A stretch of DNA of 64,000 nucleotides, from positions 1 through 64,000 of the forward strand of contig DASPIB010000007.1 of assembly GCA_035629335.1 (NCBI GenBank), written 5' to 3'. Every line of letters begins with the position of its first letter. The stretch's first letter is position 1. Origin of the DNA: Verrucomicrobiia bacterium. GTDB lineage: Bacteria; Patescibacteriota; Saccharimonadia; Saccharimonadales; Saccharimonadaceae. Both the position numbers and the translations under genes were made by a program. Under the pieces are notes generated by a model, which saw nothing but the letters and a program-made list of their open reading frames with translations, had not been told where the DNA came from and did no database searches. Below, piece after piece: positions 1-8,065 of this stretch.

Positions 1-135
1 ACCCCGGAAGTAAAACTTAGTTGGGAGCATAGTGATTACGCGTGGATACCCCTCAAGAAACTATCTGAGGCTATCCGAGGACGAAAATTCTTTGAGGAGG
101 CAGTAGGGTATTGTACGAAACATAAACTTTTATGA
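1..135 (+). CDS. NUDIX hydrolase, C-terminal fragment
   Basis: The window opens inside a reading frame of 44 codons ending at TGA (133-135). The visible tail contains KLSWEHSDYAWIPLKKLSEA, the typical end of NUDIX domains, where an E-H-x-x-Y-x-W segment precedes the last helix. The catalytic NUDIX box lies outside the window, so the substrate cannot be inferred. It converges with the tRNA-Ser on the other strand and shares the hairpin at 158-193 as a likely terminator. Similar tails are seen in the NUDIX gene at 52.7 kb. Confidence 0.6.
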   Translation, partial: TPEVKLSWEHSDYAWIPLKKLSEAIRGRKFFEEAVGYCTKHKLL

Positions 136-157
136 CTCAAGTTGATCTTGAGGACAA

Positions 158-193
158 GAAAAATAGATGACCTGAAAAAGTCATCTATTTTTC
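158..193. terminator. Bidirectional hairpin between NUDIX fragment and tRNA-Ser
   Basis: A 13-bp perfect inverted repeat (158-170 and 181-193) around a 10-base loop, A-rich on one flank and T-rich on the other. It lies directly 3' of the tRNA on the minus strand and after the NUDIX stop on the plus strand, so it can end both transcripts. Confidence 0.75.
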
Positions 194-194
194 T

Positions 195-284
195 TGGCGG
201 AGAGAGTGGGATTCGAACCCACGGTACCATTGCTGGCACGACGGTTTTCAAGACCGTTACCTTCAACCGCTCGGTCACCTCTCC
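195..284 (-). tRNA. tRNA-Ser (anticodon UGA), CCA encoded
   Basis: Read on the minus strand the RNA begins GGAGAGGTGACCGAG and ends with CTCTCCGCCA. It has a 7-bp acceptor stem (last pair G-U), a D arm with CCGAGCGG, an anticodon loop with TGA, a long class II variable arm and a GGTTCGAATCC T arm. The long variable arm and UGA anticodon identify serine. The CCA end is encoded. It lies between comF (upstream on the same strand) and a hairpin terminator. Confidence 0.95.
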
Positions 285-298
285 AGGCATGGTTTATT

Positions 299-982
299 CT
301 ACCAGAGATCGGGCGATTCGTCGAGGTTTTGGTGAGCAACGGCGGCAATGGTAATGGTACGCGCTCCGGCCTGTGCGAGCACCCGAGCCGCAGCGCGCAC
401 AGTAGCGCCGGTCGTGATGATGTCGTCGATAAGAATATAGTGCGCTTTAGGGTCGAGCGTTGCGGTGGTAGAGAAGGCGTTAGCGGCCTGTACTAAGCGT
501 TCTGCCTTTGAAGCGCCAACTTGAGTTTTATCGTGGTGGCGCTGTAAAAGGGGAGTAACTGAAGTATTCAATAATCCACCGAGTTGCTTGGCGATAAGAA
601 GTGTGTGGTCGTAGCCACGTTGCCTAATGTGTCGCGCAGCAGTCGGGATGGGAACAATATAACTATTAGTGGGAAGTTGGGGAAGCGTTCGAGCCAAAAG
701 CCGTGCGCAATGGATGCCGGCAGCGCGCTGACGATGAAATTTGTAGCCATTGAGCAGCTGCTTAATAGAGCCTTTGCGTTCGGATACGACAATTATTTGG
801 GTAATTGTTCCGTTAGCGCAAGCCGCACAAATGCCATTAGCTGCCGGTTTTGCGCACAAAATGCAGTCATTTTTTACATATCTATCGATGTTTTCTTCAC
901 AACTTAGGCATAATAACGACCCAATTTTTCGGCAATTGTAACAGCGGTGCGGTGCAAATCCTGAAATAAACGTTTCAAACAT
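299..982 (-). CDS. comF: ComF family phosphoribosyltransferase-like protein
   Basis: About 227 residues. The N-terminal part has a zinc-ribbon-like set of CxxC pairs (CYNC, CLSC, CILC, CAAC). The C-terminal part is a PRTase fold with the PRPP loop ILIDDIITTGATVRAA and the RQRGYDHT segment typical of ComF. ComF proteins take part in natural DNA uptake and in recombination. The start at 982 was chosen because TTGAGG precedes that ATG, whereas the longer frame to 1063 has no site and would run into the hsp20 promoter. A DNA-uptake gene next to a T4SS-like locus fits CPR competence, but that link is inference. Confidence 0.9.
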   Translation of the reverse strand: MFETFISGFAPHRCYNCRKIGSLLCLSCEENIDRYVKNDCILCAKPAANGICAACANGTITQIIVVSERKGSIKQLLNGYKFHRQRAAGIHCARLLARTLPQLPTNSYIVPIPTAARHIRQRGYDHTLLIAKQLGGLLNTSVTPLLQRHHDKTQVGASKAERLVQAANAFSTTATLDPKAHYILIDDIITTGATVRAAARVLAQAGARTITIAAVAHQNLDESPDLW

Positions 983-1012
983 TGTATTTTTTACCTCAAT
1001 ACGTGCTATTTG

Positions 1013-1042
1013 TTGCATTATATCGTATTTTTCAGCTATACT
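1013..1042 (+). promoter_or_regulatory. Promoter of the Hsp20 gene
   Basis: TTGCAT (1013-1018), an 18-base spacer, then TATACT (1037-1042). It sits about 50 bases upstream of the Hsp20 start. No CIRCE-like inverted repeat is seen, so heat control is not evident. Confidence 0.6.
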
Positions 1043-1093
1043 AAGAGCCAGGATAACTGTCAATTGAGCCTATATTTGAAGTGGAGGAGACCT

Positions 1094-1564
1094 ATGGCGA
1101 GAGGACATAAGCAAAATGATGATTTGTTGATTGAAGAAGAACTTGCGGCTGCTTTTTTAAACGACGACAACGACGCACCAGCAGCGGTGCAACAACAACC
1201 AGAAGATACAGCGTGGGAAGAAGACGACTCAGCTACTATGCCAGGACAGCTGGCAGTTGACGTTTATGAAACGGCCGAACGGCTGGTTATTAAAGCCCGG
1301 ACCGCCGGCGTTAACAAGCAAGACCTTGATGTGAGTATTTCTGATGGCATCCTTACCATCAGCGGCACGCTTTCGAGCGGCGACGACACCGAAGCAACTC
1401 AGTGGCACATTCAAGAATGCTACTGGGGCGAGTTTAGCCGCACCCTGGCACTGCCCGTACCCGTAAAGGAAGAAGAGGTAGAAGCCGTGCTAAAAGACGG
1501 CGTACTGACCATTAGCTTTACGAAGGTGAAGCAAGAACAAGCCCGCAAGATTCAGATTCAGTAA
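1094..1564 (+). CDS. Hsp20/alpha-crystallin small heat-shock protein
   Basis: 156 residues. An acidic N-terminal arm (about residues 1-50) is followed by the alpha-crystallin domain beginning at AVDVYETAERLVIKA. The beta-strand run then passes through DGILTISG and the FSRTLALPVPV segment to DGVLTISFTK, the conserved closing strand of the family. It acts as an ATP-independent holdase in the cytoplasm. The ATG at 1094 has GGAGGAG just upstream; the longer frame from 1010 overlaps the promoter. It is monocistronic, ending in the perfect hairpin at 1574-1625. Confidence 0.92.
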   Translation: MARGHKQNDDLLIEEELAAAFLNDDNDAPAAVQQQPEDTAWEEDDSATMPGQLAVDVYETAERLVIKARTAGVNKQDLDVSISDGILTISGTLSSGDDTEATQWHIQECYWGEFSRTLALPVPVKEEEVEAVLKDGVLTISFTKVKQEQARKIQIQ

Positions 1565-1573
1565 AGATAGATT

Positions 1574-1625
1574 CATCTAATAACAAAACTCCCTTGGTTA
1601 AACAGGGGAGTTTTGTTATTAGATG
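1574..1625 (+). terminator. Terminator of the Hsp20 gene
   Basis: A 20-bp perfect inverted repeat (1574-1593 and 1606-1625) with a 12-base loop, starting 9 bases after the Hsp20 stop and containing TTTTG in its right arm. Confidence 0.8.
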
Positions 1626-1640
1626 GACTAAAGGCAACTA

Positions 1641-1667
1641 AAAATCCGCCCGAGAGGGGCGGATTTT
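1641..1667 (-). terminator. Terminator of the pilin cluster
   Basis: GC-rich 11-bp stem (1641-1651 and 1657-1667) with a 5-base loop. Read on the minus strand it is followed by a T run and lies 21 bases beyond the stop of the last pilin-like gene. Confidence 0.8.
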
Positions 1668-1688
1668 AGTAGTTGCGTAAGAAAGCTA

Positions 1689-2114
1689 CTAGTTGCTACC
1701 TTGTACCAACTGAGTCGTCACAAAGTTGACGGCTGCGTATGCTAGGAAGGCAACAATGATACCGATAATCGCGTATAGGATGGTGTTCTTGGCGCTTGTG
1801 ACAGCGTTTTGGTCACCGTTTGATACTACGTAGCGAATACCACCGATAATCAACATAATCACCGAGATCGCACCAACCAAGAAGAGCAAGATGTTAGTGA
1901 TGGTGCGGAAGATGCCGCTTTCACTAAATAGGTCTTCGCCTTGGTCGTTACCGCGGGCACAAGAGGCACCCGAACCGATTGATAGATTGTTTTGGTCACA
2001 CGGCTGAGCCGCTTGCGCACCAACATTAGTCGCTGGAACTACTGTGCTCGCACCTAAAGCGAGTAGTGGCACAAATAGCAACGCTTGTAATGCTTTTTTG
2101 ATTGTTTTTTGCAT
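1689..2114 (-). CDS. Pilin-like T4SS small membrane protein (copy 1 of 6)
   Basis: 141 residues: a signal peptide (about 1-34, ending GAQA), a short exported loop with two Cys, and two membrane segments. It carries the signature shared by all six copies: a hydrophobic helix ending in IIGGIRYVVSNGD, then a basic turn with AKNTILYAIIG and a second helix. This is the layout of the TrbC/VirB2-like T4SS pilin family. AAGGAG lies 8 bases before the ATG. An extended -10 (TGATATAAT, 2138-2146) suggests its own promoter in addition to read-through from the cluster. Confidence 0.82.
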   Translation of the reverse strand: MQKTIKKALQALLFVPLLALGASTVVPATNVGAQAAQPCDQNNLSIGSGASCARGNDQGEDLFSESGIFRTITNILLFLVGAISVIMLIIGGIRYVVSNGDQNAVTSAKNTILYAIIGIIVAFLAYAAVNFVTTQLVQGSN

Positions 2115-2137
2115 TATTTGCTTCTCCTTATATGGGA

Positions 2138-2146
2138 ATTATATCA
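2138..2146 (-). promoter_or_regulatory. Extended -10 upstream of pilin copy 1
   Basis: On the minus strand the sequence is TGATATAAT, an extended -10 (TGn plus TATAAT), 24 bases before the ATG at 2114. The -35 is weak. It lies in the 61-base gap between copies 1 and 2, the largest gap in the cluster. Confidence 0.5.
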
Positions 2147-2175
2147 TTATTTTTACTAAAGTATAGTGCTAATTC

Positions 2176-2553
2176 TTATGTAATTGAATCGAGAATGAAG
2201 TTAACGATGCCGTAGGCCATAATGGCGACGATTAAGCCAATCACTGCGTACAGCACAGTGTTTTTAGCGCCGGTTACCGAAGCAGAGTCACCGCCCGAGG
2301 TTACGTAGCGCAACCCACCAATCACAATCATCAGTACAGCGATAGCACCAATAATGAACAGCATAATATTTATGATGTTGCGCAGAATAGTCGGAAAATC
2401 ATTCCGACCTTCTCCGCCAATAGCGTTCACACCACTTTGCGCCTGTCCTCTCGGGTCAGTTGGCTGTTGAGCGTAGGCTAATTGCGGCGTCAGCGGGGCG
2501 ATAAGCCCGATCATTACTGCGATACTAGCGATAACAACGCGAAGTTTTTTCAT
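2176..2553 (-). CDS. Pilin-like T4SS small membrane protein (copy 2 of 6)
   Basis: 125 residues with a signal peptide (cleavage likely after AYAQ, near residue 29), a short polar stretch and two membrane helices joined by VIGGLRYVTSGGDSASVTGA. It is closest to copy 3, with near-identical helix-turn-helix motifs, pointing to tandem duplication. AAAGGAG precedes the ATG. No Cys remains in the mature part, unlike copies 1 and 3. Expected to sit in the membrane and assemble into a pilus or surface filament; that function is inferred from the family. Confidence 0.82.
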   Translation of the reverse strand: MKKLRVVIASIAVMIGLIAPLTPQLAYAQQPTDPRGQAQSGVNAIGGEGRNDFPTILRNIINIMLFIIGAIAVLMIVIGGLRYVTSGGDSASVTGAKNTVLYAVIGLIVAIMAYGIVNFILDSIT

Positions 2554-2563
2554 AGTTTCTCCT

Positions 2564-2935
2564 TTAAATATTTGCTAACACGAAGTTTACAATTCCATAG
2601 GCCGAAATAGCTACTACTAAGCCAATTATGGCATAAAGAATGGTATTTTTGGCGCCGGTTACCGCACTCGAATCGCCACCAGAAGTTGTATAGCGCAAGC
2701 CACCAATGACGATCATAATGACGGATATAGCACCGATTAAGAAAATCAGGACATTAATAATATTCTGGATGAGTGAGGGCAGTGAATCATTAGACGAACG
2801 GCAAATTGCCGATTGGGCATTTGACTGGCAAGCTTGATCGAAGGGGTCAATTGCCGAGGCGGGCGGAGCAATTAAGAGCACTGCGCCCACCACCGCCAGC
2901 AGCGAAAAGCCTAGATTTTTTAAGTATTTTTTCAT
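2564..2935 (-). CDS. Pilin-like T4SS small membrane protein (copy 3 of 6)
   Basis: 123 residues: signal peptide ending around PPASA, an exported loop with two Cys (QACQSNAQSAICRSS) that could form a disulfide, then two helices with GGLRYTTSGGDSSAVTGA between them. Strong Shine-Dalgarno AGGAGGAG in the 9-base gap after copy 4. Only 10 bases separate it from copy 2, so these are co-transcribed. Function inferred from the T4SS pilin family. Confidence 0.82.
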   Translation of the reverse strand: MKKYLKNLGFSLLAVVGAVLLIAPPASAIDPFDQACQSNAQSAICRSSNDSLPSLIQNIINVLIFLIGAISVIMIVIGGLRYTTSGGDSSAVTGAKNTILYAIIGLVVAISAYGIVNFVLANI

Positions 2936-2944
2936 AATCTCCTC

Positions 2945-3235
2945 CTAAAATACTCCGCGTATAAATTGCATAATCACAAAGGCAAATAACGAAATAACCA
3001 TGCCCACGATGGCGTAAATGATGGTCTTGCGGGCTCGGGCTGCACCCGCCGGATCGCCATTTGAGGTAGTGTACTGGTAGCCGCCAATAATAATCATAAT
3101 TACCGCAATAATACCAACAATAAAGAAGGTACCTTGCAAGATGGCTTCAACTAGGTTGCCGGCGGTAATTTGCGGCACGTTCACTTGGTTGCTCGGGATA
3201 GTGAACTGAGCGACAAGGTAAGTAAGCTTTTCCAT
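2945..3235 (-). CDS. Pilin-like T4SS small membrane protein (copy 4 of 6)
   Basis: 96 residues, the shortest copy. Unlike the others it has no evident signal peptide: the N-terminus (MEKLTYLVAQFTIP) is only mildly hydrophobic. It keeps the two-helix core with IIGGYQYTTSNGDPAG and RARKTIIYAIVGM. Four bases separate it from the stop of copy 5. The missing signal sequence suggests a different topology or a structural subunit that stays in the membrane. No clear Shine-Dalgarno is seen, so it may rely on translational coupling. Confidence 0.78.
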   Translation of the reverse strand: MEKLTYLVAQFTIPSNQVNVPQITAGNLVEAILQGTFFIVGIIAVIMIIIGGYQYTTSNGDPAGAARARKTIIYAIVGMVISLFAFVIMQFIRGVF

Positions 3236-3239
3236 ACTA

Positions 3240-3674
3240 TTAGATTAACCCCGCAACAAAATTAACAATACCAATTGATGAGAGGGCGATAACAAAGCCG
3301 ATCACTGCATTAGTAATGGTATTCTTGGCAGCGGTAATTTTGCCCGGATCACCCGCACTAATGCTGTAGCGGATACCACCCCAGATAATATAACCAACCG
3401 CCGCGTAAGCCACCGCTTGCAATAGCATTTCTGTGACGTTGAGGGCAATTACCCACACATCGCTGATTTTTGTTATCTGCGGCTTGCATTGGTCACCACC
3501 AGGCAGCCCTCGGTACCAGACCGGAAAGGTAAGGAAGATTGGCGCACAGCTGGGGTTGTTTATCTGGGCGACTTGCGAAGCGGGAAGTGGTGCAGCGCTG
3601 ACTGTTTGTGAAACAGCAGTACCAGTGAGAAGCGTGCCAGCGAGGCCAATGAGGAGTAATAATCTTTTAAACAT
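3240..3674 (-). CDS. Pilin-like T4SS small membrane protein (copy 5 of 6)
   Basis: 144 residues from the ATG at 3674, beginning MFKRLLLLIGLAGTLLTGTA, a good signal peptide. The upstream extension to 3815 is out of character (Trp/Cys-rich) and overlaps copy 6. The exported loop is longer (about 60 residues) with two Cys, followed by two helices joined by IWGGIRYSISAGDPGKITAA. It shares the cluster signature but is divergent, with an IWGG rather than IIGG turn. Confidence 0.8.
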   Translation of the reverse strand: MFKRLLLLIGLAGTLLTGTAVSQTVSAAPLPASQVAQINNPSCAPIFLTFPVWYRGLPGGDQCKPQITKISDVWVIALNVTEMLLQAVAYAAVGYIIWGGIRYSISAGDPGKITAAKNTITNAVIGFVIALSSIGIVNFVAGLI

Positions 3675-3690
3675 GTCTGTAATATCCTTA

Positions 3691-4113
3691 TTAGGTAAAG
3701 ATTCCTCCTGGAATGAGGAAGTTAGCCACAGCGTACATGGCCATAAATAGCACCAAGGCCAGCACGGCATTAGTGATATAACTAATGCCCTTTTGCGCCT
3801 TGGCAGCTTCGCCATTTGAGGTAACGTACATCAGTGAACCCCAAATAATAAAGAATAGCACTACTATGCCAAGCCCAACCGCCATGAAGTTAATGGCGAC
3901 AATTATTATATGAAAGATAGGATTACGGCTATCGCCCGCATTTGGGTCGACGTTTGTGCAACCGAAATCAAAAGCCGTTTGTATTGGCCCACACTGTGCC
4001 GCCGCCGCTGGTTGAGCTTGAATAACGCTGGTAACTGCGCTCACGGCTAACGCAATAGCGAGAAACAATGGTGTTAGCAATGAATTAAGGCGTGTTTTTT
4101 TCATATTTTTCAT
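3691..4113 (-). CDS. Pilin-like T4SS small membrane protein (copy 6 of 6, first in operon)
   Basis: 140 residues. Signal peptide to about residue 38 (QPAAAAQ), a loop with two Cys, then two helices with IIWGSLMYVTSNGEAAKAQ between them. The G-D of the other copies is G-E here. It is promoter-proximal and separated by about 150 bases from the divergent VirB6-like gene, so both arms of the locus share one control region. The start could be the ATG at 4113 or at 4104 (third Met-Lys). Confidence 0.8.
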   Translation of the reverse strand: MKNMKKTRLNSLLTPLFLAIALAVSAVTSVIQAQPAAAAQCGPIQTAFDFGCTNVDPNAGDSRNPIFHIIIVAINFMAVGLGIVVLFFIIWGSLMYVTSNGEAAKAQKGISYITNAVLALVLFMAMYAVANFLIPGGIFT

Positions 4114-4267
4114 TATCTTTATGATTAATTATGTAACACCCTTTATACTATTGCAACACTAATTTATCTATCGGCCTGCCGGGAAGAGGGCAGTGAAAAG
4201 TTAAAAGCAATAATTTATTGTTTGACTAATTGTCGTTTATCTCAACTTGATATAAAATAAGCGTAAG
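4114..4267. promoter_or_regulatory. Divergent control region of the T4SS-like locus
   Basis: 154 AT-rich bases between the first pilin-like gene and the VirB6-like gene. On plus, TTGACT stands about 40 bases and TATAAA about 11-17 bases before the ATG, with a spacing longer than usual between them. On minus, a TATAAA-like -10 lies about 25 bases before the first pilin gene. An imperfect inverted repeat CTGCC...GGCAG sits in the middle and could be an operator. Exact start sites are not resolved. Confidence 0.4.
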
Positions 4268-6610
4268 ATGTTCACAGGCTTACGGCGCTATTTCTTGGGT
4301 GCGGTGGTCGCTTTTGCAGCGACACTTCTTTTTAGTACCTTTGGCGGTGGCGATATCGCCCATGCAGCCGGTGAAAAGTACTATAAAAATGAAAGCAAAG
4401 GCCCAACGACCACCATTACCGGAACCGGGGGTGTATATGGCGACAATGTTGTCTCTTTTCAACCGGCACCCGGGCGCGGACCGCACACTATATATTCCAC
4501 CAAAACTTTTCTATATAAAGTCGGTGGCGAAAACACAAATGTTAAGTATCCCTTTAGTGACTGTTGGTACTGGGTAACACTGAGCATTGCCGGCAATACT
4601 GTGCACGTGGGCACAATTGGCGTCATTATCCCAGGGGTCAAAGACAACATTGAAGGTATTCAGCTCGATCCAGATGATCGTCAACAGTACATTGATTCGT
4701 GTAACAAGCGAGCCACCAACGACCCGGGTCCAGGCAACCCGGCCTATATTGGCATGGACCGCTCAGCACCGTTAACGATATACAATTCAACTAATCCGCC
4801 GCCGGCCAACGACCCAAATGGCGATGGCAAGGTTGATGAACCCGCCCCAGGTACCGGTAACAACACCGACGATGCCGCCTGCTCGGGCGGCTTGTTGGGT
4901 TGGATTTTGTGCCCACTGGTGCAGGGGCTGGTAGCGGCCAATGGGGTGATTGTGGATATAATAGAAGACTTATTGGTGCTGAAGCCGCTATCGTTCGACC
5001 CTAACGACCCGCTGTATGTGGTATGGTCGTTGATTCGTAATATTGCAAACTTTATCTTTGTATTATCATTCTTGATTATTATTTTCTCGCAGGCGACATC
5101 GATGGGGCTTTCAAGTTATGGCATTAAAACCATCCTCCCACGATTAGTTGCCGCAGCAATTCTAGTGAATGTCTCGTACTTTATTTGCGCCGCAGCGATT
5201 GACGTCACCAATATAATTGGCTCGGGCATATCGGGAATTGTTGATATAGGCATTAGGGCCATTCCCGACAAAGACGAGTGGGGCACTGGCGCGGAAATTG
5301 GCATGGGGGCATTTTATGGCGTAGCTGCCGGCGCCATCATTGCACTTATGTTTACTCCGCTTGGTCCAGCGATTGGGCTGGCACTGCTTGGCATTTTGCT
5401 GGCAGTTACTGGTGCTTTTGCTACCGGATTTGTGGTCATAGTAATACGTCATTTGATAATAACGCTCGCAGTTGCCACTTCTGCCTTGGCATTTTTAGGG
5501 GTGCTATTCCCAGGTACTTCTGGTTTTACAAAAGTGTGGTGGAAGGGATCGAGGGGAATGCTGTTACTCGGCATTATCCTGCCGGGGCTTTTCCACGGCG
5601 CAATTTTTGTCGCAAAAGTTATAGCTGTTTATGGCATTGGCGGCGCCGATGACGGCACCTGGGTGACCCCGATAGCGGTAGTAATTATCTTAGCCGCACC
5701 AGCCGGCGCAACGCCGATAGTCTTAAGGGTGGCAGGCGGTATTGGCGAGCGCTTTGGTGTATGGACTAACAATAAAGGCAAGGGCTGGGTTGATAATATC
5801 CGTAAGCGACGCCAAGATGCTACAAACCTTGGAAAAGGCGAAATTGCCTCAAACTACGACCCCCGCGCCACTGGATTTGGCAAGGTGGTTAATGTTGGCC
5901 GGCGTATTGGTACCGGGACGCTTGGGGGAGTGACTCCACGCTCACAGGCACGGGCACGTTATTTGCGATCACGCATGGGTAATACATTTGAGGCAGAAGA
6001 GATCAAACTGGCGACAGACCAGCTTGAGCAGCTTGGGATTACGAACGACAAGGAACAACTGGTCAAGTTTATCAAAAACGATAAGAACAAAAATAATCAG
6101 TTTGCAAAGCTTGCGGCAATGAAACAGTTAGGCGAAATCGGCGCGTCTGATAAGTTACAAATGATTTTTAATCAATCAGGCACTAAGGAGAGCAATGAGA
6201 ATCGGTTGCTCGCAGCCAAAGCAATCCGGAGCTCTTCCAAGATTCGCACTGAAGCTCAACCTCTGTTCTATCATGCGGCAGTTTACGCAAATAGTCGACA
6301 GCAAGGAAAAACAGATTACGAAGCAGATAAGGAGGGTCAGAACATCCGTAATAATAAGATTAGAGAAAATATGAGTCAGCAATATCTCTTATCGCAAAAA
6401 CCAGATCAAATCGAGTTAATTGGTACATATATAGGTGGCATTAAAGATGCGGGCAAACAGGCAGCTGCTAAGGCCGCCTTCGAAAGAGCACTTGATGCAC
6501 TCTCAGTTAACAAGAACGCTAAAACTACCCTTACCCAGGAATCGCGCAGGGCGATCAAAAAATCAGCTAGCGACCTTAAAGTTACTGTTCCTAAAGAGTT
6601 TGACAAGTAG
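4268..6610 (+). CDS. VirB6/TrbL-like polytopic membrane protein
   Basis: 780 residues. Signal-like N-terminus (about 1-33, ending AHAA), an exported region of about 200 residues with few Cys, then a block of hydrophobic helices (about 250-480) starting IRNIANFIFVLSFLIIIFSQ, and a basic cytoplasmic tail of about 270 residues. This is the layout of the VirB6/TrbL channel component as found in CPR T4SS loci, where the segment PRLVAAAILVNVSYFICAAA is characteristic. It would form the inner-membrane pore. The tail is rich in Lys/Gln and probably helical. First gene of the plus arm; no strong Shine-Dalgarno. Confidence 0.7.
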   Translation: MFTGLRRYFLGAVVAFAATLLFSTFGGGDIAHAAGEKYYKNESKGPTTTITGTGGVYGDNVVSFQPAPGRGPHTIYSTKTFLYKVGGENTNVKYPFSDCWYWVTLSIAGNTVHVGTIGVIIPGVKDNIEGIQLDPDDRQQYIDSCNKRATNDPGPGNPAYIGMDRSAPLTIYNSTNPPPANDPNGDGKVDEPAPGTGNNTDDAACSGGLLGWILCPLVQGLVAANGVIVDIIEDLLVLKPLSFDPNDPLYVVWSLIRNIANFIFVLSFLIIIFSQATSMGLSSYGIKTILPRLVAAAILVNVSYFICAAAIDVTNIIGSGISGIVDIGIRAIPDKDEWGTGAEIGMGAFYGVAAGAIIALMFTPLGPAIGLALLGILLAVTGAFATGFVVIVIRHLIITLAVATSALAFLGVLFPGTSGFTKVWWKGSRGMLLLGIILPGLFHGAIFVAKVIAVYGIGGADDGTWVTPIAVVIILAAPAGATPIVLRVAGGIGERFGVWTNNKGKGWVDNIRKRRQDATNLGKGEIASNYDPRATGFGKVVNVGRRIGTGTLGGVTPRSQARARYLRSRMGNTFEAEEIKLATDQLEQLGITNDKEQLVKFIKNDKNKNNQFAKLAAMKQLGEIGASDKLQMIFNQSGTKESNENRLLAAKAIRSSSKIRTEAQPLFYHAAVYANSRQQGKTDYEADKEGQNIRNNKIRENMSQQYLLSQKPDQIELIGTYIGGIKDAGKQAAAKAAFERALDALSVNKNAKTTLTQESRRAIKKSASDLKVTVPKEFDK

Positions 6611-7020
6611 CGGGGCATGGGGACGCGGGGTTTATACAATCAGTGCTACGATTACTATAAGGCCCGCGTGACAAGAAAACGCCAAGGCCGTTTGGTCATT
6701 TACCTCTGCTTGTAACTTTTCCAGAAGGTGCCGCCGGAGGTAGTACCGCAATTTTCTCAGTGACATCATTTGTCCATGCACTTCCGCCGGTTCCTCATGT
6801 AGAAGCAGCCATCGCTATCTTCTTCCCTTTGGAATTTGAGGCCACAGAAGTTTGGATATCAACATATGTAAGTCGTTGTCTGCTTATAAAGTTAAGATAT
6901 ATTTAATATTTAGGCACTAATTCAGCATTTTGCTTTTTGCCCGACAATCCTCTACACTAAAAAGAGTGAAATATATCTCATCGCGCACAAAAAGCGCTTC
7001 GGGTGGGCAATAGGTAACGT
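6611..7020. other. 410-base gap with a start-less open frame
   Basis: No convincing gene. One plus-strand frame is open from 6661 to 6906 (81 codons) with hydrophobic, protein-like content (for example LPLLVTFPEGAAGGS and EAAIAIFFPLEFEATEVW), but no ATG start with a ribosome site. It may be a remnant of a lost membrane-protein gene between the VirB6-like and PrgI genes. The right end holds the promoter at 6930-6958. Confidence 0.3.
6930..6958 (+). promoter_or_regulatory. Promoter of the PrgI-VirB4 operon
   Basis: TTGCTT (6930-6935), a 17-base spacer and TACACT (6953-6958), about 62 bases before the PrgI-like start. It would let the ATPase part of the locus be transcribed separately from the VirB6-like gene. 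Confidence 0.6.
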
Positions 7021-8028
7021 ATGGCAGTCTATAAAGTTCCGCAAGATGTTGAAGCAGAAGATAAGCTGCTGGGGCCGTTTAGCTTCAGACAGTTTATTTA
7101 CCTTATTATTGCGGTCATCGCTGGGGCGATTGCTTGGGGGTTGGCCCAGATTTCAATTTTCTTAATAGCCATCCCGCTGCCGGTGATTATTGCTTTTGGT
7201 GCACTGGCACTACCTCTTAAAAAGGACCAGCCAATGGAAACGTACCTGGCGGCACTGGTGCAATTCTTTTTGAAGCCAAAAAAACGCATGTGGGACCCAG
7301 ATGGCACGATGTCACTAGTGCAAATTACTGCACCGCGGCGGATTGAAGAACAGCGCACCAAAGGCATTAGCGAGAACGAAGCCGTTAACCGGTTGTCGTA
7401 CTTGGCGCAGTTGATGGACACCCGCGGCTGGGCATCGCGTGGGGTAGGGGATGCGGCAGGCAATTCGTCGCTGGTGGAAGATATTGCCCTGGAAGCCGAA
7501 GAAGCCACTGACATGATGGACGAAACAGCCGGCGTATCGCAGTCGTTTAATTCTTTGATTGAACAGAGCGATGCCGCCCGCAAAGAAGAAATGCGCGCCC
7601 GGATGCAGCAGGTCTCGCGGGAAGCCCAACAGCAACCAGCCGTTCCGGGTAACCCTTACGACCAATTTACTGCCGGCAAAACAACTGGCGCCACGCAAGC
7701 CGCGCCAGCGCAAACTAGCCAGCAGCCTAACACGCCAGCACCGGCCGCCGACGAACCTGGCGCCATTCCGCAGTTTAACCCGTACCCGACAATTCATCAG
7801 CACGTGGTGCAGCCACTCGGCACCGCGCCCGCTGCGCCGCCAAAAAGCGCCGAACCAGCTGCACCAAGCCAACCACAACCAGCCGCACCCCCTAGCGAAG
7901 AACAGCTATCGCCTGATATAATGAAGTTAGCTACTAATCCTGACTTATCTATTAGCACAATTGCCCACGAGGCGCACCGTCTGCAAGAAAAGCAGAATGG
8001 GGAAGAGGTCGTTATTTCCTTGCGATAA
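7021..8028 (+). CDS. PrgI family (VirB3-like) T4SS membrane protein
   Basis: 335 residues. The N-terminus (MAVYKVPQDVEAEDKLLGPF, then SFRQFIYLI) is the PrgI family hallmark, followed by two membrane helices (about 25-65) and the KPKKRMWDPDG segment. The remaining 230 residues are a soluble Ala/Pro/Gln-rich extension not present in short PrgI proteins. In T4SSs of Gram-positive type, PrgI/VirB3 docks the VirB4 ATPase to the membrane. It precedes the TraC-like and VirB4 genes, as expected. Confidence 0.88.
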   Translation: MAVYKVPQDVEAEDKLLGPFSFRQFIYLIIAVIAGAIAWGLAQISIFLIAIPLPVIIAFGALALPLKKDQPMETYLAALVQFFLKPKKRMWDPDGTMSLVQITAPRRIEEQRTKGISENEAVNRLSYLAQLMDTRGWASRGVGDAAGNSSLVEDIALEAEEATDMMDETAGVSQSFNSLIEQSDAARKEEMRARMQQVSREAQQQPAVPGNPYDQFTAGKTTGATQAAPAQTSQQPNTPAPAADEPGAIPQFNPYPTIHQHVVQPLGTAPAAPPKSAEPAAPSQPQPAAPPSEEQLSPDIMKLATNPDLSISTIAHEAHRLQEKQNGEEVVISLR

Positions 8029-8065
8029 GCAGGATTCTAAACAGAAATAGCAGAGGTCATACTAC

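Noticed and set aside
1010-1093. CIRCE or other heat-shock operator before the Hsp20 gene
   Set aside because: No TTAGCACTC-N9-GAGTGCTAA-like inverted repeat; only an ordinary promoter.
3675-3815. N-terminal extension of pilin copy 5
   Set aside because: Overlaps copy 6, is Trp/Cys/Pro-rich and would hide the clear signal peptide starting at 3674.
7315-7878. 187-codon minus frame inside the PrgI gene
   Set aside because: Lies fully within the PrgI-like gene, which has clear family motifs; Trp/Arg/Gly-rich composition is typical of a shadow.
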